Assembly (NCBI GenBank): GCA_963575745.1
Contig: CAUYUJ010021043.1
Location: forward strand, 36,001-100,000
Length of the DNA stretch: 64,000 nt
Direction of reading: 5' to 3'
Source of the DNA: Prorocentrum cordatum
Taxonomy: Eukaryota > Sar > Dinophyceae > Prorocentrales > Prorocentraceae
The notes below the pieces were generated by a model, which had not been told where the DNA came from, searched no databases, and saw only the letters and a list, made by a program, of their open reading frames with translations. Positions 52,026 to 63,083 of the stretch are shown in pieces; the stretch's first letter is position 1; every line of letters starts with the position of its first letter. The position numbers and the translations under genes are program-made.

Positions 52026-53742
52026 TTGAGCCCTCTGGGATCCTTCCCAGGGCTTCGCGACAGCTCCAAGGGCACTCACGCAGAGGCCCTCGTGGAGTGT
52101 TGTTGTTGTTGCGGTCTTGGCTCAAGCAGTTTCGTTGGGCGGCCGCGCGGATGCGCCGCCGCGCGCGTGCCCCCTATCGGGCACCCGCCGCCGCACCTAG
52201 TGCGCGCTGCGTCGCAGCGCGGGCCGAGGCCCCCAGGCGGCCCCCCGCCGCCGCGCTTGTTGCGGGCGCCACCCGCAGCACCATCGAGGTCTCGATCCCC
52301 AGGGGAAGGCCAGCCCGAGAGAGGCCTGAGCCGAGTGGAGAGCAGGGCCCGACCACGCCCCAGCCAAGGAAGGGGGGCGGCCTCGGCAGCGCGGGGCCCT
52401 CCGCCCCAGCCGAGCAGCAGGCCCCGCCCCAGCCGAGCAGCAGGCCTCGGCAGCGCGGGGCCCTCTGCCCCGGCCGAGCAGCACCAGGACGAGGGAGGAG
52501 GCGGCGAGTCGACGCCACCGAGCCCCCGCGCGAGCGACCTGGACCTCGAGGACGAGGCGGGACCGCAGGCGGCGGCGCAGCCTGATCCGAGCGCTGCGTC
52601 GCCGCGCGAGCCGACGCCCCCAGGCGGCCCCCCGCCGGCCCACCTGCTGCGCGCTGCGTCGCCGTGGAGTGGCCCCGCCGGCTTTCTCCGGGGCCCCATC
52701 GTTTGGCGGTGCCCAGCGACGGGCGAGGAGTTGCGCTACTTCGCCGCCAGGGCGGCGCCCTCCAGTTGCGGGGTTGACGCGGATGAGCCGCCTGAGAACG
52801 GGCCGCTCGAGGAGGAGCCGCTGTTGCTGCACCTCGCCGGCCTCGGGGGCGAGGGTGGCGACGCGAGAGCGCCGTTCGCCGGGAAGCTCAAGGCCATGAT
52901 GAGCTGGGGACTGCCGCCGTTTCGGTTCCTCGCGCCACTGCGGCCGCGAGACCGGCCGTGGATCCTGGATCGAAACGACGCTGCGCACGGCTTCCTCGGG
53001 GATCTAGTGCCCGGGAGCGTGGGCCTGCTCGCGGACTTCGTTGAGAGCTTCGCCGACGGCGGGCCCGTCGTCGCGCTCGGTTTTTTCCGCCGGCGCTTAC
53101 TGCATCACGGAGCTCCTGGCGCGCGGGCGGCCGCGCATGGAGGCGGTGGCCTTGGGGGGTCTCCACGGCCACGGGCAGTCCTATTTGGCTGGAGTTCCGG
53201 CGTGCACGGACCCAGTCGGGAAGTTCCAGGATTGCCTGGACCGCCTGGAGGAGCACCCAGGAGTGCCAGGTGGCATCTGGGCCGTGCACGCCGAGGACGA
53301 CGACCAGTGCCCGAGGCGGTGCGCCGAGGAGGCGCTGGAGGCATTGGGGGCCCGGAATGCGCAGCAGGGCTTCCCGCGGGCGCAGCGCGCGCTGCTGCCG
53401 CCGGGCATCCCGCGGGCGCAGTGCGAGAACAGCGCGCTCTGGCGAAGGGAGCTGCTCCGCGCGCTGCTGCGCGCGGCCCGCGAGCGCGGTAGCGAAGGCG
53501 CCGAGCATGTGCTGGACGAGGTTGCTGGCGGCGCGGCCGGCGCGCCTGGCGCCGCGTGCATCTGGCTGCCGTGCGACGCCGACGCGGCCGGCGACGCGGC
53601 CTCCCAGGAGCTCCTCGCGAAGCTCCGCGAGGAGGCGGCGACGCGCCGACGCAACCGGAGCAAGAAGCTTCGGAAGCACGCGCCGGCGCGCCGACGTGGC
53701 CAGCCGACGCGCGCGGAGAGGCGGGCGCATCTGCAGGGGTAG
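52026..53742 (+). pseudogene. alpha/beta-hydrolase-like protein with a frameshift in the nucleophile elbow
   Basis: The first 190 residues are Pro/Arg/Ser-rich and low-complexity with repeats. From about 52,680 a globular part starts: FLRGPIVWRCPATGEELRYF, KAMMSWGLPPFRFLAPLRPR, WILDRNDAAHGFLGDL, SFADGGPVVALG. At a T6 run (53081-53086) the frame breaks. Reading with one T fewer gives GFSAGAYCITELL, a G-x-S-x-G elbow at the end of a strand, followed in the other frame by VALGGLHGHGQSYLAG and GIWAVHAEDDDQCP (candidate acid Asp), and EHVLDEV (candidate His). Order and spacing fit an esterase/lipase fold; substrate unknown. The C-terminus is basic (NRSKKLRKHAP), stop TAG 53740-53742. Confidence 0.5.
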
Positions 53743-54035
53743 TGTCGCGCCCTATCAAATATGACGCGCGTCACCCCCCGGCCATCGTCGCCGTCGCCGT
53801 CGAGCACGCACGTGGATGACTTGGAGGGGGGTGACGAGGGAGAGGAGAGAGTGGTCGGTGGTGGGGGGTGGCCAGAGGGGTGGCCAGAGGAGAGAGTGGT
53901 CGGTGGTACCAGCCGTCCTGTGATATATTCGCCCCCATCCAACCTCTGGCATGTTTGTCCCCGGCCGTCCTGTGGTATACTTGCCCCCTGCCGACCTGCG
54001 ATTTGCAGATGCTCCGCGCGCGGGCGGTCTTGCAG

Positions 54036-54180
54036 GAAGCGAAATCTGGCAGGGCACTTCGGGCTAGGATGTTGTCGGTTTCTACCGTGCTTAGGCGGGG
54101 TGGGGTGGGGGGCTCCTTCTCCCTCTCCCCCTCCTTCTTTGCGCTTTAGGGGTTTCGCATTTCCCCTCTCCTCCTCCCCT
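54036..54180 (+). repeat. partial third copy of the 0.5 kb duplicated block
   Basis: gaagcgaaatctggcagggc, cgggctaggatg, tcggtttctac and tttcgcatttcccctctcct keep the order seen in copies I and II, with a shortened middle. Confidence 0.7.
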
Positions 54181-54419
54181 TTCCTCGTTCTCCCTCCCCT
54201 CTCGCGGAGTCTTGTCGGGGCTCTGCTCCTCGTGGAGTCTTGTCGAGGCTCTGCTCCTGGAGCCGATCGCCGTCCGTCCTTTCGTACAATGTGATCCAGA
54301 CCGACGCAAAATGGCGCGCCAGATTTTGCCCCCCACCGAAATTTGCCCCGCCAGATTCTGCCTCCCGCGCGGCTGCCGCCATCGCCATCATTATCATCAG
54401 CATGACCTTCCTCTTCCTC

Positions 54420-54790
54420 ATCTTGAGACATCCTCGCAACGCTGACCTCTGATATGCCCTGCCCCAAATTGTGCTGGCCATTTCCGCCCACGCAAAAACT
54501 CGCCTCGTTCACCTGGGGGGGGACGTGCCCAGCCTTGAAATAGTCTGACCCCCGATCTGCCCCGGGATGCGATGTTCAGACAACTTTCGCCCGGGGCGCC
54601 CTCGCACTTCTGACCTCGGAGGTGCCCTACCCCGTGGCGGTCCGACCACTTTCGCCTGCGACGTCCTCGCAACGGCGGCTTCCGAGACGCCTATAGCTGA
54701 CCTCTTCAGGCCACTTTCGTCTGAGACAACGACCTCGCATATGCCCTGCCCCAAGTTGGTTCGGCCACTGTCGCCTGAGACCCTCGCAGG
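54420..54790. repeat. degenerate tandem repeat (about 80 bp)
   Basis: Blocks cctctgatatgccctgcccc, cggaggtgccctacccc and cctcgcatatgccctgcccc alternate with ggccactttcgcctg-type blocks, about four diverged units. A 39-bp duplication of the sort gagtcttgtcggggctctgctcc precedes it at 54,210. Confidence 0.6.
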
Positions 54791-54979
54791 CCCTGCACTG
54801 CCCGCGCAAAGCATCGCGCGCGGCGGGAGATGCTCGGACCCCTGCGGGACTCCGTCCGCACCAGAGACTCAGGCGGATCAAGCCGAGCCGCCCCAGAGCG
54901 GGGTGCGCCGTCCGCGCCAGAGCCAAACGCAAAACTCACGCCGTCGCCGTCGCCGTCGTCGTCGTGGCGGGGGGCTGAC

Positions 54980-55250
54980 AACCAGCCGATAAACCGATAA
55001 ACCGATATGCGGCACAAGGATCGCCTCCACAGGTTCCCCCCCAGCGGTCTCAGACCAGCCAGTCAACCGATGAACCGATAAACCGATAAACCGGTAAACC
55101 GACGAAGAGAGGGGGACGCGCCAGCAATCGCCTCTATGTTCGCATACGAAGATTATCGGTTTTTCGGTTGAGCGACCGATCCACCGATGAACCGATCAAA
55201 TTATATCGGTTTCTCGGTTGATCGGTTTGTAAACCGTTCAACCGATTCTT
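54980..55250. repeat. second array of CCGATAAA-type 8-mers
   Basis: aaccgataaaccgat at 54,986, again near 55,070, and the reverse orientation (ttatcggtttttcggttgag, tatcggtttctcggttgatc) from 55,154. Less regular than the array at 43.97 kb. Confidence 0.8.
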
Positions 55251-55504
55251 CAGGCTTACGCCACATCCGCCGACCCCTTGTTTTTTCCCAGCCCTCCTGC
55301 GTTGGGTATTCGTTTTGAATAGAGCACTGCGGTCGCGTCTTCCCTCCTCCTCCTCCTTCCCGTCCTTCTCCTCTCCTCCCTTCTCCTCCTCCTCTTTTCT
55401 TTTGCATCCCTTCTCCTCTCTTCGCTCCTCCTCTTCTCTCTTGCTTCCCTTCACCTCTCAACTTCGGTCCTCCTCTTCTCGCTTGCCTTTTACGTCGCTT
55501 ACCC

Positions 55505-57303
55505 CTCGCCATCCCTGGGGGGCTGCGATCTGTGAAACTGGCGCCACTTTCGAGGGCTGCTGGGGGGTTCAGCGGAGTGACGTCCTACGGGGACTCAGAT
55601 TAGACCTCGCCGTCGCTGTGGGGCTGCGATCCGTGAAACGGTCGCCACTTTCGAGGGCTGCTGGGGGGCCCAGCGGAGTGACGTCTTACGGGGACTCAGA
55701 TTAGACCTCGCCATCCCTGGGGGGGCTGCGATCTGTGAAACTGTCGCCACTTTCGAGGGCTGCTGGGGGGCCCAGCACAGTGACGTTTTACTGTGACTCA
55801 GATTAGACCTCGCCATCGCTGGGGGGCTGCGATCCGTGAACGGTAGCCACTTTCGAGGGCTGCTGGGGGGGGCAGCGGAGTGACGTCCTACGGGGACTCA
55901 GATTAGACCTCGCCATCACTGGGGGGGGCTGCGATCTGTGAAACTGTCGCCACTTTCGAGAGCTGCTGAGGGGCCCAGCACAGTGACGTCCTACGGGGAC
56001 TCAGATTAGGCGTCGCCATCGCTGTGGGGCTGCGATCCGTGAAACGGTCGCCACTTTCGAGGGCTGAAGAGGGGCCCAGCACAGCGACGTCTTACGGGGA
56101 TTCAGATTAGACCTCGCCATCACTGGGGGGGGCTGCGATCTGTGAAACTGTCGCCACTTTCGAGGGCTGCTGGGGGGCCCAGCACAGTGGGCACCCACGG
56201 CGGATTCAAATAGGACCTCGCCATCCCTGGGGGGCTGCGATCTGCGAAACTGTCGCCACTCTCGAGGCCTGCTGGGGGGCCCAGCACAGTGGGCACCCAC
56301 GGCGGATTCAAATGGGGCCTCGCCATCCCTGGGGGGCTGCGATCTGTGAAACTGTCGCCACTTTCGAGGGCTGCTGGGGGGGCCAGCACAGTGGGCACTC
56401 ACGGCGGATTCAAATGAGACCTCGCCATCCCTGGGGGGCTGCGATCTGTGAAACTGTCGCCACTTTCGAGGGCTGCTGGGGGGCCCAGCACAGTGGGCAC
56501 TCACGGCGGATTCAAATTAGACCTCGCCATCCCTGGGGGGCTGCGGTCTGTGAAACTGTCGCCACGGAGGGCTGCTGGGGGGCCCAGCACAGTGGGTACC
56601 CACGGCGGATTCAAATGAGACCTCGCCATCCCTGGGGGGCTGCGATCTGTGAAACTGTCGCCAGTTTCGAGGGCTGCTGGGGGGCCCAGCACAGTGGGCA
56701 CCCACGGCGGATTCAAACGGGACATCGGAATCCCTGGGGAGCTGCGATCTGTGAAATTGTCGCCACTTTCGAGGGCTGCTGGGGGGCCCAGCACAGTGGG
56801 TACTCACCGCAGATTCAAATTGGACCTCGCCATCCCTGGGGGACTGCGATCTGTGAAACTGCAGCCACTTTCGAGGCTTGCTGGTGGGGGGGGCAGCACA
56901 GTGGGTACTCACGGCGGATTTAGAGGCTGCTGGGGGCTGCAATCTGCGAAAGTGTCGCCACTTTCGAGGGCTGCTGGGGGGCCCAGCACAGTGGGTATTC
57001 ACCGCAGATTCAAATGGGACCTCGCCATCCCTGGGGGGCTGCGATCTGTGAAACTGTCGCCACTTTCGAGGGCTGCTGAGGGGCCCAACACAGCGGGTAC
57101 TCACCGCAAATTCAAATGGGACCTCGCCATCCCTGGGGGGCTGCGATCTGTGAAACTGTCGCCACTTTCGAGAGCTGCTGATGGGGCCCAGCACAGTGGG
57201 TACTCACCGCAGACTCAAATGGGACCTCGCCATCCCTGGGGGGCTGCGATTTGTGAAACTGTCGCCACTTTCGAGGGCTGCTGAAAGGGCCCAGCACAGT
57301 GGG
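55505..57303. repeat. 102-bp satellite array, about 17-18 units
   Basis: cctcgccatccctggggggc followed by tgcgatctgtgaaactgtcg, ccactttcgagggctgctgg and a cagcaca block. Unit starts at 55505, 55605, 55706, 55808, 55908, 56010, 56112, 56216, 56318, 56420, 56522, 56621, 56723, 56825, one shortened unit, 57020, 57122 and 57225. The first seven units end in tgacgtcctacggggactca or close variants; later units have a gggcacccacggcggattca ending, so there are two subfamilies. Confidence 0.95.
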
Positions 57304-58080
57304 CTTCCCGCACGTCTTTCTCCTGCTCTTCGCTCCCGTCTCCCCATGTCCTCTTCGAGCCTGTAGCTGTTGCCCCTCTTTCTTGTATGGTTCTCCTGCG
57401 CATCATGCCATAGGCGCGTGTCCCAAGTAGCTTACAGATCAAACAACGGATCCAGCAATTTGATTGGCCATGCAAGTTTCGACCAACTCCTCGTTTCCCA
57501 TGATACAAATGGGTTGGGCACGTCACAGGGTAATTCTCTTCGGGGGGCGAAGTTCGGGTTTCGGGGGGGGTCTTTTGGAAGCTCTGTGTGGCGGCCTGAT
57601 GGCATCATGACGCACAATGTCCCGCGAGACGCCAATAAAGGCACCCTGAAGTGCAAGACGTGCAAATGATGTCGAATCGGGCACGCGTACTGGTGAGAAA
57701 AAGGAGGACGGAGACAGGATAATGGAGATGAGGCGGAGGATAGGGGGGGCGAATCATCTAATATGACGAGCTGAAGCGGACCAGGAACAAGAGGAGGGGG
57801 ACGAGGAGGAGGGGAACGTGGAGAGGGTGGAGGAGGACGAGGAGGAGGGGGACATTGAGATGAGGCTATGAGTGATGGTTTATGGATGAGAAATTCTTGT
57901 ATGTGTATAACGATTTCGCGGCACGCCTTTCGGGGACATTTGGAAAACAGATTTGAAGCCACCGGGGGGCCGGGGTGGACAAGGATGGTGAGGAGGAGGA
58001 GGAGGGGGACACGGAGGAAATGAAGGACGGGGGGAAAAGAATCGACGAGGATGAGGATGAGGTGAGGGAGGAAGAGGAAG
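57304..58080. other. no recognised gene
   Basis: Mixed sequence; GA-rich between 57,700 and 58,080 with several gaggaggag stretches. Nothing supports a gene. Confidence 0.4.
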
Positions 58081-58680
58081 AATGGGCGAGGGGCTTCTCG
58101 CGGAACTTTTGGAGGCAGTTTCGAAGCCTCTTGGGGGCCGTTTTGGGACCGTTTGGGGCCCTCTTGGGGGCCTTTTGTGGCTTCTTGGAGGCGTCTTGGG
58201 GGCCTCCTGGGGCCTCTTGGGGCCTTCTGGGGCCGTCTTGGGGCGGAAGGCTCGGATTGTCGGTTCAAGCTCCCCCTCTTGGGCCCCTCGTGGGGCCGTC
58301 TTGGGCCCTCTTGGGCAGTCTTGGGGGCCTATTGGGCCGTCTTGGCGCCCTCTGGAGCCGACTTGGGCGCCTCTTGGGGGCCTCTTGGGCCGGGGTGCTC
58401 TTGGACGGTCTTCAACGCCGTGAAGGCCGACAAGTCGTATAGTATCAAAATGTACGTTTTCCGATAGGAATTCCACAATTTTCAGCTCGTAGGCCCTTCT
58501 GAGGACTGCTCTTGGAGGCCGCTTGGGCCGTCTTGGAGGTCTCTTGGCTCGTCATGGGACCATCTTGGGCGTCTTGGAGCGCTCGTGTGGCGTCTCGGGG
58601 CCCTCGTGGGCCGTCTTGGAGGCGTCTTGGGACCTTCTTGGCCCGTCTTGAGCCCCTGTTGGGCCCAAAAAAGCCAGTGA
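58081..58680. repeat. minisatellite of TCTTGGGGNC-type units in two blocks
   Basis: cttgggggcc, cgtcttgggggcctcc, tggggccttctgggg etc. at 58,110-58,400 and again 58,500-58,650. It gives repeated ASWGPLG / LLGPSW peptides in any plus frame. I treat it as non-coding. Confidence 0.8.
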
Positions 58681-58885
58681 GTCGCTCGTCTGGGGCCCCG
58701 GGGGGGGGGGTCAAATCGCCGGTTTGGGGTCCCTGGGGGGAGACTTCTGGGGGGGGAACTATCTCACACGCCTAGAGACCCACAAGGGGTCGGCGGATTA
58801 GTTTTTATCGGTTGATCGGTTTATCGGTCGGATGGATTTCCGGAAGCCGTTGCCGCTGCACTCTGTTTGTCTTCTTCTTCGACTA

Positions 58886-58916
58886 GTGGTCTTCGTGATC
58901 GTTTGAGGCTCTTGTG
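58886..58916 (+). repeat. 31-bp direct repeat, left
   Basis: gtggtcttcgtgatcgtttg and on to cttgtg; repeated at 59171-59201 with one mismatch, 285 bases away, on either side of the foldback element. Confidence 0.88.
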
Positions 58917-58919
58917 TTC

Positions 58920-58970
58920 CTGCAGTAATACGGTCGGGCCGAGGTATACGATCGAGGTCGGCTCGGGGAG
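58920..58970 (+). repeat. dispersed 51-bp repeat, copy 2
   Basis: ctgcagtaatacggtcgggc, then gaggtatacgatcgaggtcg; nearly identical to 43681-43731. Confidence 0.85.
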
Positions 58971-58985
58971 GTTACGCTACTGTTT

Positions 58986-59162
58986 GTTCGTGTCGTGTCG
59001 ACCAGCGGCGACCCCAGCAGCGGCGTTCAATTTTGAACGCTGCGGGCGACCCAGAATCGTTCGATGTGGAACGATTTTGACGTTTCGGGAACGGCCGATC
59101 GTTCAAGGTTGAACGATTCCCGCGGTGTCAGAAACCAACGCCGAAGTCGGCACGACACGAAC
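58986..59162. mobile_element. 177-bp foldback element with three internal hairpins
   Basis: Ends gttcgtgtcgtgtcgac and gtcggcacgacacgaac are inverted repeats (16 of 17). Inside, three perfect hairpins follow one another: GCGTTCAA-TT-TTGAACGC (59023-59040), AATCGTTC-6-GAACGATT (59055-59076) and ATCGTTCAA-GG-TTGAACGAT (59098-59117). All share a GTTC/GAAC core. No coding capacity. Mobile nature is inferred from the TIRs. Confidence 0.7.
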
Positions 59163-59170
59163 CTGACGTG

Positions 59171-59201
59171 GTGGTCTTCGTGATCGTTGGAGGCTCTTGT
59201 G
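59171..59201 (+). repeat. 31-bp direct repeat, right
   Basis: Second copy of 58886-58916, eight bases after the foldback element. Confidence 0.88.
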
Positions 59202-60020
59202 CATCCTAGGGAGGGTACCCTTGGATATTCTATATGTTTTTGCCGGCGGAGGGTCTCATGTTCTTGAAGGGTGGTATTCTGACCTTGGTTTGGCTGTACG
59301 ACAGAGGTGGGAGGAGAAATGAATGGGGTGATGAGGAAGGAGACCCAAACCCCCTCGCGTTGTGGAAATCACGATGGGAGGTGTCCGTCGGCCTCCAGGG
59401 ACCCTTGCCGGGCCTCAGGACCGACAAAAGACGATCCGGGGAAGGGGCCCATTTTTCTGGGGGTCGACGTTGTGAAACAATCACGTCGTCAGGGGTCTGG
59501 TCGGGCCAGAGCGTTCCGGAGCGTTGCCCAGACGCTCTCATAGCGTTCTGGAACGCTTTGAGAAGGCCGCTGCGCTCGAAACATCCTCCAGAGCCGCGGG
59601 ATCTCGGAGATTCTCGGTTTATCCCCACCCGATAGTATCCCCTCGTCTTGGCTTCGTCTTGGGAAGGGGTGGATCAGGATGGAGGGTTGTGATGTTCCAA
59701 CCTACCTTTTAGCCGTGATCACCAGAACGAACTTTGAACACCAAGAATGTACCGAAACTGGAGGGTTTCCGTGCGTCGGTCCCTGGGAGGCGATACTTTT
59801 CAGGGTGCTCGAGTTAATTTTTAGGATGTGGTCCTTCAGTGCGGTGGGAACCACCTGAATGGAGGGGGAGAGGGCGGCGAGGGAGCCTCGCCCGTGCCCA
59901 GGTGCGGTGGCTCCACCTGGAGGTCAACCGGCGGCAGTGGCTGGCCCTGCCAGACAGCGAGGCGCGCCGCTCTCCTGCTCGCTGTGCCTTCTTGTCCTCC
60001 TCGTCCTCCTCGAGGGTGAA
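59202..60020. other. no recognised feature
   Basis: Mixed-composition sequence; the longest frames do not resemble a family I know and have opposing frames of similar length. Confidence 0.4.
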
Positions 60021-60108
60021 GTCGGGCGTGTACCTCTACAGGAGGAATATTCCACAACAGTCAAACAAATAGCACGGGGACGATGTTTTGAGCATGTGTT
60101 GATCACTG
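60021..60108 (+). mobile_element. MITE copy D (GTCGGGC family), left half only
   Basis: gtcgggcgtgtacctctaca ggaggaatattc then gatgttttgagcatgtgttg, matching copy B's left end and interior. The right terminus is not found, so the copy is truncated. Confidence 0.6.
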
Positions 60109-60679
60109 CCGTCTCGGGACGCGGACGCAAGGGATCACGACTTCTGGAGCGCGGATCCATGTTTTTGTTAGATCGTGGCCTCGGGATAGTGGGCGGTGTA
60201 TGCGACACTGTGCGACAAGAGGGGGCGTGGGGGGTCCTTTGGCACTCCACCACGCCTCAACGTGCCAGGAAGGCGCATGGGGATCGAACAAATCCCCGCG
60301 AACAAGTCCGAACAATCCATGTAGCATCTGGAATGGATCGAACCATCAAGAAGCACGGACACCCCTCGCAACCGCATAACCACATATCTGTTTTGTCAGT
60401 GGGCGCCGCAAGCAAATCAGCGCGGCCCGGCCAGACACTGATCGCCTCGCACCGTGCAACCACACGCACCCACGCAGAAGACAGCACAAGACAGCACACA
60501 GCGCACACGAGACAAGACACACGAGACAGCGCACAGCGCACACGAGTGACACAAGACGCGGGCACAGGCACACAGCGAGCAGGCAGGTCAAACGACAAGG
60601 AGCTCTTCAGACTCGAGGCCATTCCTGGGAGTTGTAGGGGGACCGCGCTCGACCCCCCCTATTCTCTTCTTCCCTAGAG

Positions 60680-60935
60680 GGGGAGGACAAAGAGAGAGAG
60701 AGAGGGAAGGTGAAGGAGAATGAGACAGAGAAAGCGAAAGAGAGGGCGAACGATAATGAAAAAGAGAAGGAAAAGGAAGGAATGGGGAAGATGAAGAAGG
60801 CGAAGGAGAAGGCGAGAGAGAAGGAAAAAGAGAAGGAGAAGGAGAAGGAGAGGGAGAAGGAGGAGGACAGGGCGAAGAAGAGAAAAGAGCAGAAGGCGAA
60901 GCAGAAGGACAACGAGAAAGAGAGGCCGAGTTTTA
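60680..60935 (+). repeat. purine-rich AG tract
   Basis: agagagag and gagaaggag-type repeats over 250 bases. A Lys/Glu-only frame runs through it; I regard it as an artefact of the repeat. Confidence 0.88.
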
Positions 60936-61284
60936 GGTAAGGCGGAGAACACGGGTGGGACGAGGAGAACGATGAGAAAAAATACCCAAATCTCCGACGT
61001 CTGGATCTTTTTCAACCTCGATCCCTAGAGGTCTAGACCACTTCTCTGGGGCCGGTGTGGCATCCAGAGTCGCCCTTTGACGGTCCCGGGGACCGGCGAG
61101 CTCGTCGATGGCGTAGCGGCGGCGACGATGAGGATATGACATTGCCCCCCATATGACGCTCCAGCCTCCTCCTCCTCCTCCACCACCTCCGCCCTGTCCT
61201 CCTCCTCCGCCCTGTCCTCCTCCTCCCGCCACCGACTTTTGTGGGTGCCAGGACAATCCTAGGACATTCCACTGTTTCCCCTCA

Positions 61285-61440
61285 TCATCAGCATCATCAG
61301 CAGCATCATCATCATAATCATCATTATCATCATCATTATCATCATCATCATCATCAGCAGCATCAGCATCAGCATCAGCATCAGTGTCAGCATCAGCATC
61401 AGCATCAGCATCACCACCATCATCATCAGCAACATCATCA
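61285..61440. repeat. (CAT)n/(CATCAG)n array
   Basis: catcatcatcat blocks with catcag hexamers; His-, Met- or Asp-rich frames on both strands come from the repeat. Confidence 0.93.
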
Positions 61441-62189
61441 TGCTTCATCGCATTCGTCACATTCATCACTTTCTTCATCTTCAGCTTCATCTTCAGATTC
61501 ATCATCATCCCCCGCCCTTCCCTCCTTCTCCCTCCTCCTCCTCCTCCTGCTAAATCCGCCGCCCCGGAACCAAACCCGTGTTAAGTCTGATGTCCACTGC
61601 CGCTAGGCGCATCGGCCAGAGGTTGGTCCGCCACGACACGGGGGGGGCCCATCGGGAAGGTTTGTTTTGAACACCCAGGTGGGGGGGGGGGGGCAACAGC
61701 CCACCTGGGAAGCGGCGACATGGCGCATCCCCTCCCCCCATCCCCCTCCCCCCTCCCCCTCTTTGGGGCTTCGCCACGCCACGCTATGTCGCTATGTCAG
61801 GCTACGCGTTGATCTTCAACACCATGCTATGCCATGTACTCCTATGCCCTGCTACGACGTCCGACAGTGCGAATAGAGAGGAGATCTACGCCATGGTAAG
61901 GGATGGGAGTCGAGGGAGGGGCAGGACGTCAGACATGACGCGAGCGCGCCTCCTCCCTCCTTCTTCCCCCCCCTCCCCCCTCCCCCGCCCCCCTTCTTCC
62001 TACCCCCCTCCCCCCTCCCCTGCCCCCTCACTCTCCCGCTCCCCTCTCGCCTCCCCCCTCCCCCCCCTTTCCCTCCCCCCTCAGCCCGTCGAGGCGCGCA
62101 CCGCGGCCCTCGAGGCGCTGCTGTCGCCCTTCGTGGCCACGAGGCGCCGGCCAATCTCGGAGGTGGAGCCGCTCTGGCGCCCTGGCGCG

Positions 62190-62392
62190 GCGAGAAGGAA
62201 GAGGGAGGGAGGGAGGGAGGGAGGGAGGGAGGGAGGAAGGGAGGGAGGGAAGGAAGGAGGGAGGGAGGGAGGGAAGGAGGAAGAGGGAGGGAGGGATGGA
62301 GGGAGGGAGGTAAGGAGGGAGGGAGGGAGGGAGAGGGATGGAGGGAGGGAGGGAAGGAGGGAGGGAGGGAGGGAGGGAAGGGAGGGGAGGAA
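62190..62392 (+). repeat. (GGGA)n tetranucleotide tract
   Basis: gggagggagggaggg repeated with a few interruptions; many G3 runs, so G-quadruplex formation is possible on the plus strand. Confidence 0.93.
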
Positions 62393-62815
62393 GAGCCGCG
62401 ACCACGACCCCCGACGCCGCGACCACGACCAGCGCCAGCACATTCCCTACCGCGACCACCGCCGATCAGCACTGCGACCACGAACAAGGCCAGCACGACG
62501 GCGCCATGACCACCACCGCTGCCACTATCACCACCGACCCGGCCGCCCCCGCCTCCTGCCGCCCCTTTCTTTTCCTCTCCTTGCCCCTGCTGGGCCGCCC
62601 TTGCTTCCGCCTGCTTCTTTTCCTCCTCGCCTCCTCCTTCTGCTCCTGGCATTTGATTCATTAACAATTCATGTGGGGTCCCTCGCCGAAGGCGGCGGCG
62701 TCACTGGCGCGAGGGTGCGATTGGATCGACCATTCCGGCCGCCCCAGGGGCCCCGTTCGCGGGTGCAGGTTCTTTTTTGGGAGCCCCTGGGGCCGTGGCG
62801 GGGAGCAGGAGGAAG

Positions 62816-62855
62816 AGGGAGGGAGGGAGGGAAGGAGGGTGGGAGGCAGGCAGGC

Positions 62856-62891
<36 letters not shown>

Positions 62892-62935
62892 GGAGGAGGA
62901 GGAGGAGGAGGAAGACGACAACGAAGAGGAGGAGG
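62816..62935 (+). repeat. (GGGA)n, (GGCA)n and (GGA)n composite tract
   Basis: gggagggagggaagg, then caggcaggcaggcagg (about 62,845-62,890), then aggaggaggagg. Adjacent arrays of three different motifs. Confidence 0.88.
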
Positions 62936-63083
62936 AGGAAGAGTGGGCAGTAATGGAGGAGCCGCCGTGCACTTCCTTGCCGTCGCCGCAGTCTAGTACA
63001 CACGCCTTTGTGGGCTTCTGCGTTTTTCCGTTTTCTCTGCGCCATCCAACCCCGTTTATTCCACACTAAGGTAGTCAGATTCA

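Noticed and set aside
52117-52126. ttggctcaag, the last ten bases of the dinoflagellate spliced leader
   Set aside because: The upstream part (ccgtagccatt) is absent, so the match is too short to call a spliced-leader relic.
55595-57297. Several minus-strand frames and open plus frames through the 102-bp satellite
   Set aside because: Unit length is divisible by three in many copies, so frames stay open by repetition; peptides are plain unit translations.
55505-57303. CRISPR-like direct repeats
   Set aside because: Units are contiguous 102-bp repeats without unique spacers, in a eukaryotic context.
60710-60940. Lys/Glu-rich 76-residue frame
   Set aside because: Entirely made by an AG purine tract; no start context or other protein-like feature.
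61241-61606. His/Ser-rich frame
   Set aside because: Direct product of the CAT/CATCAG array.
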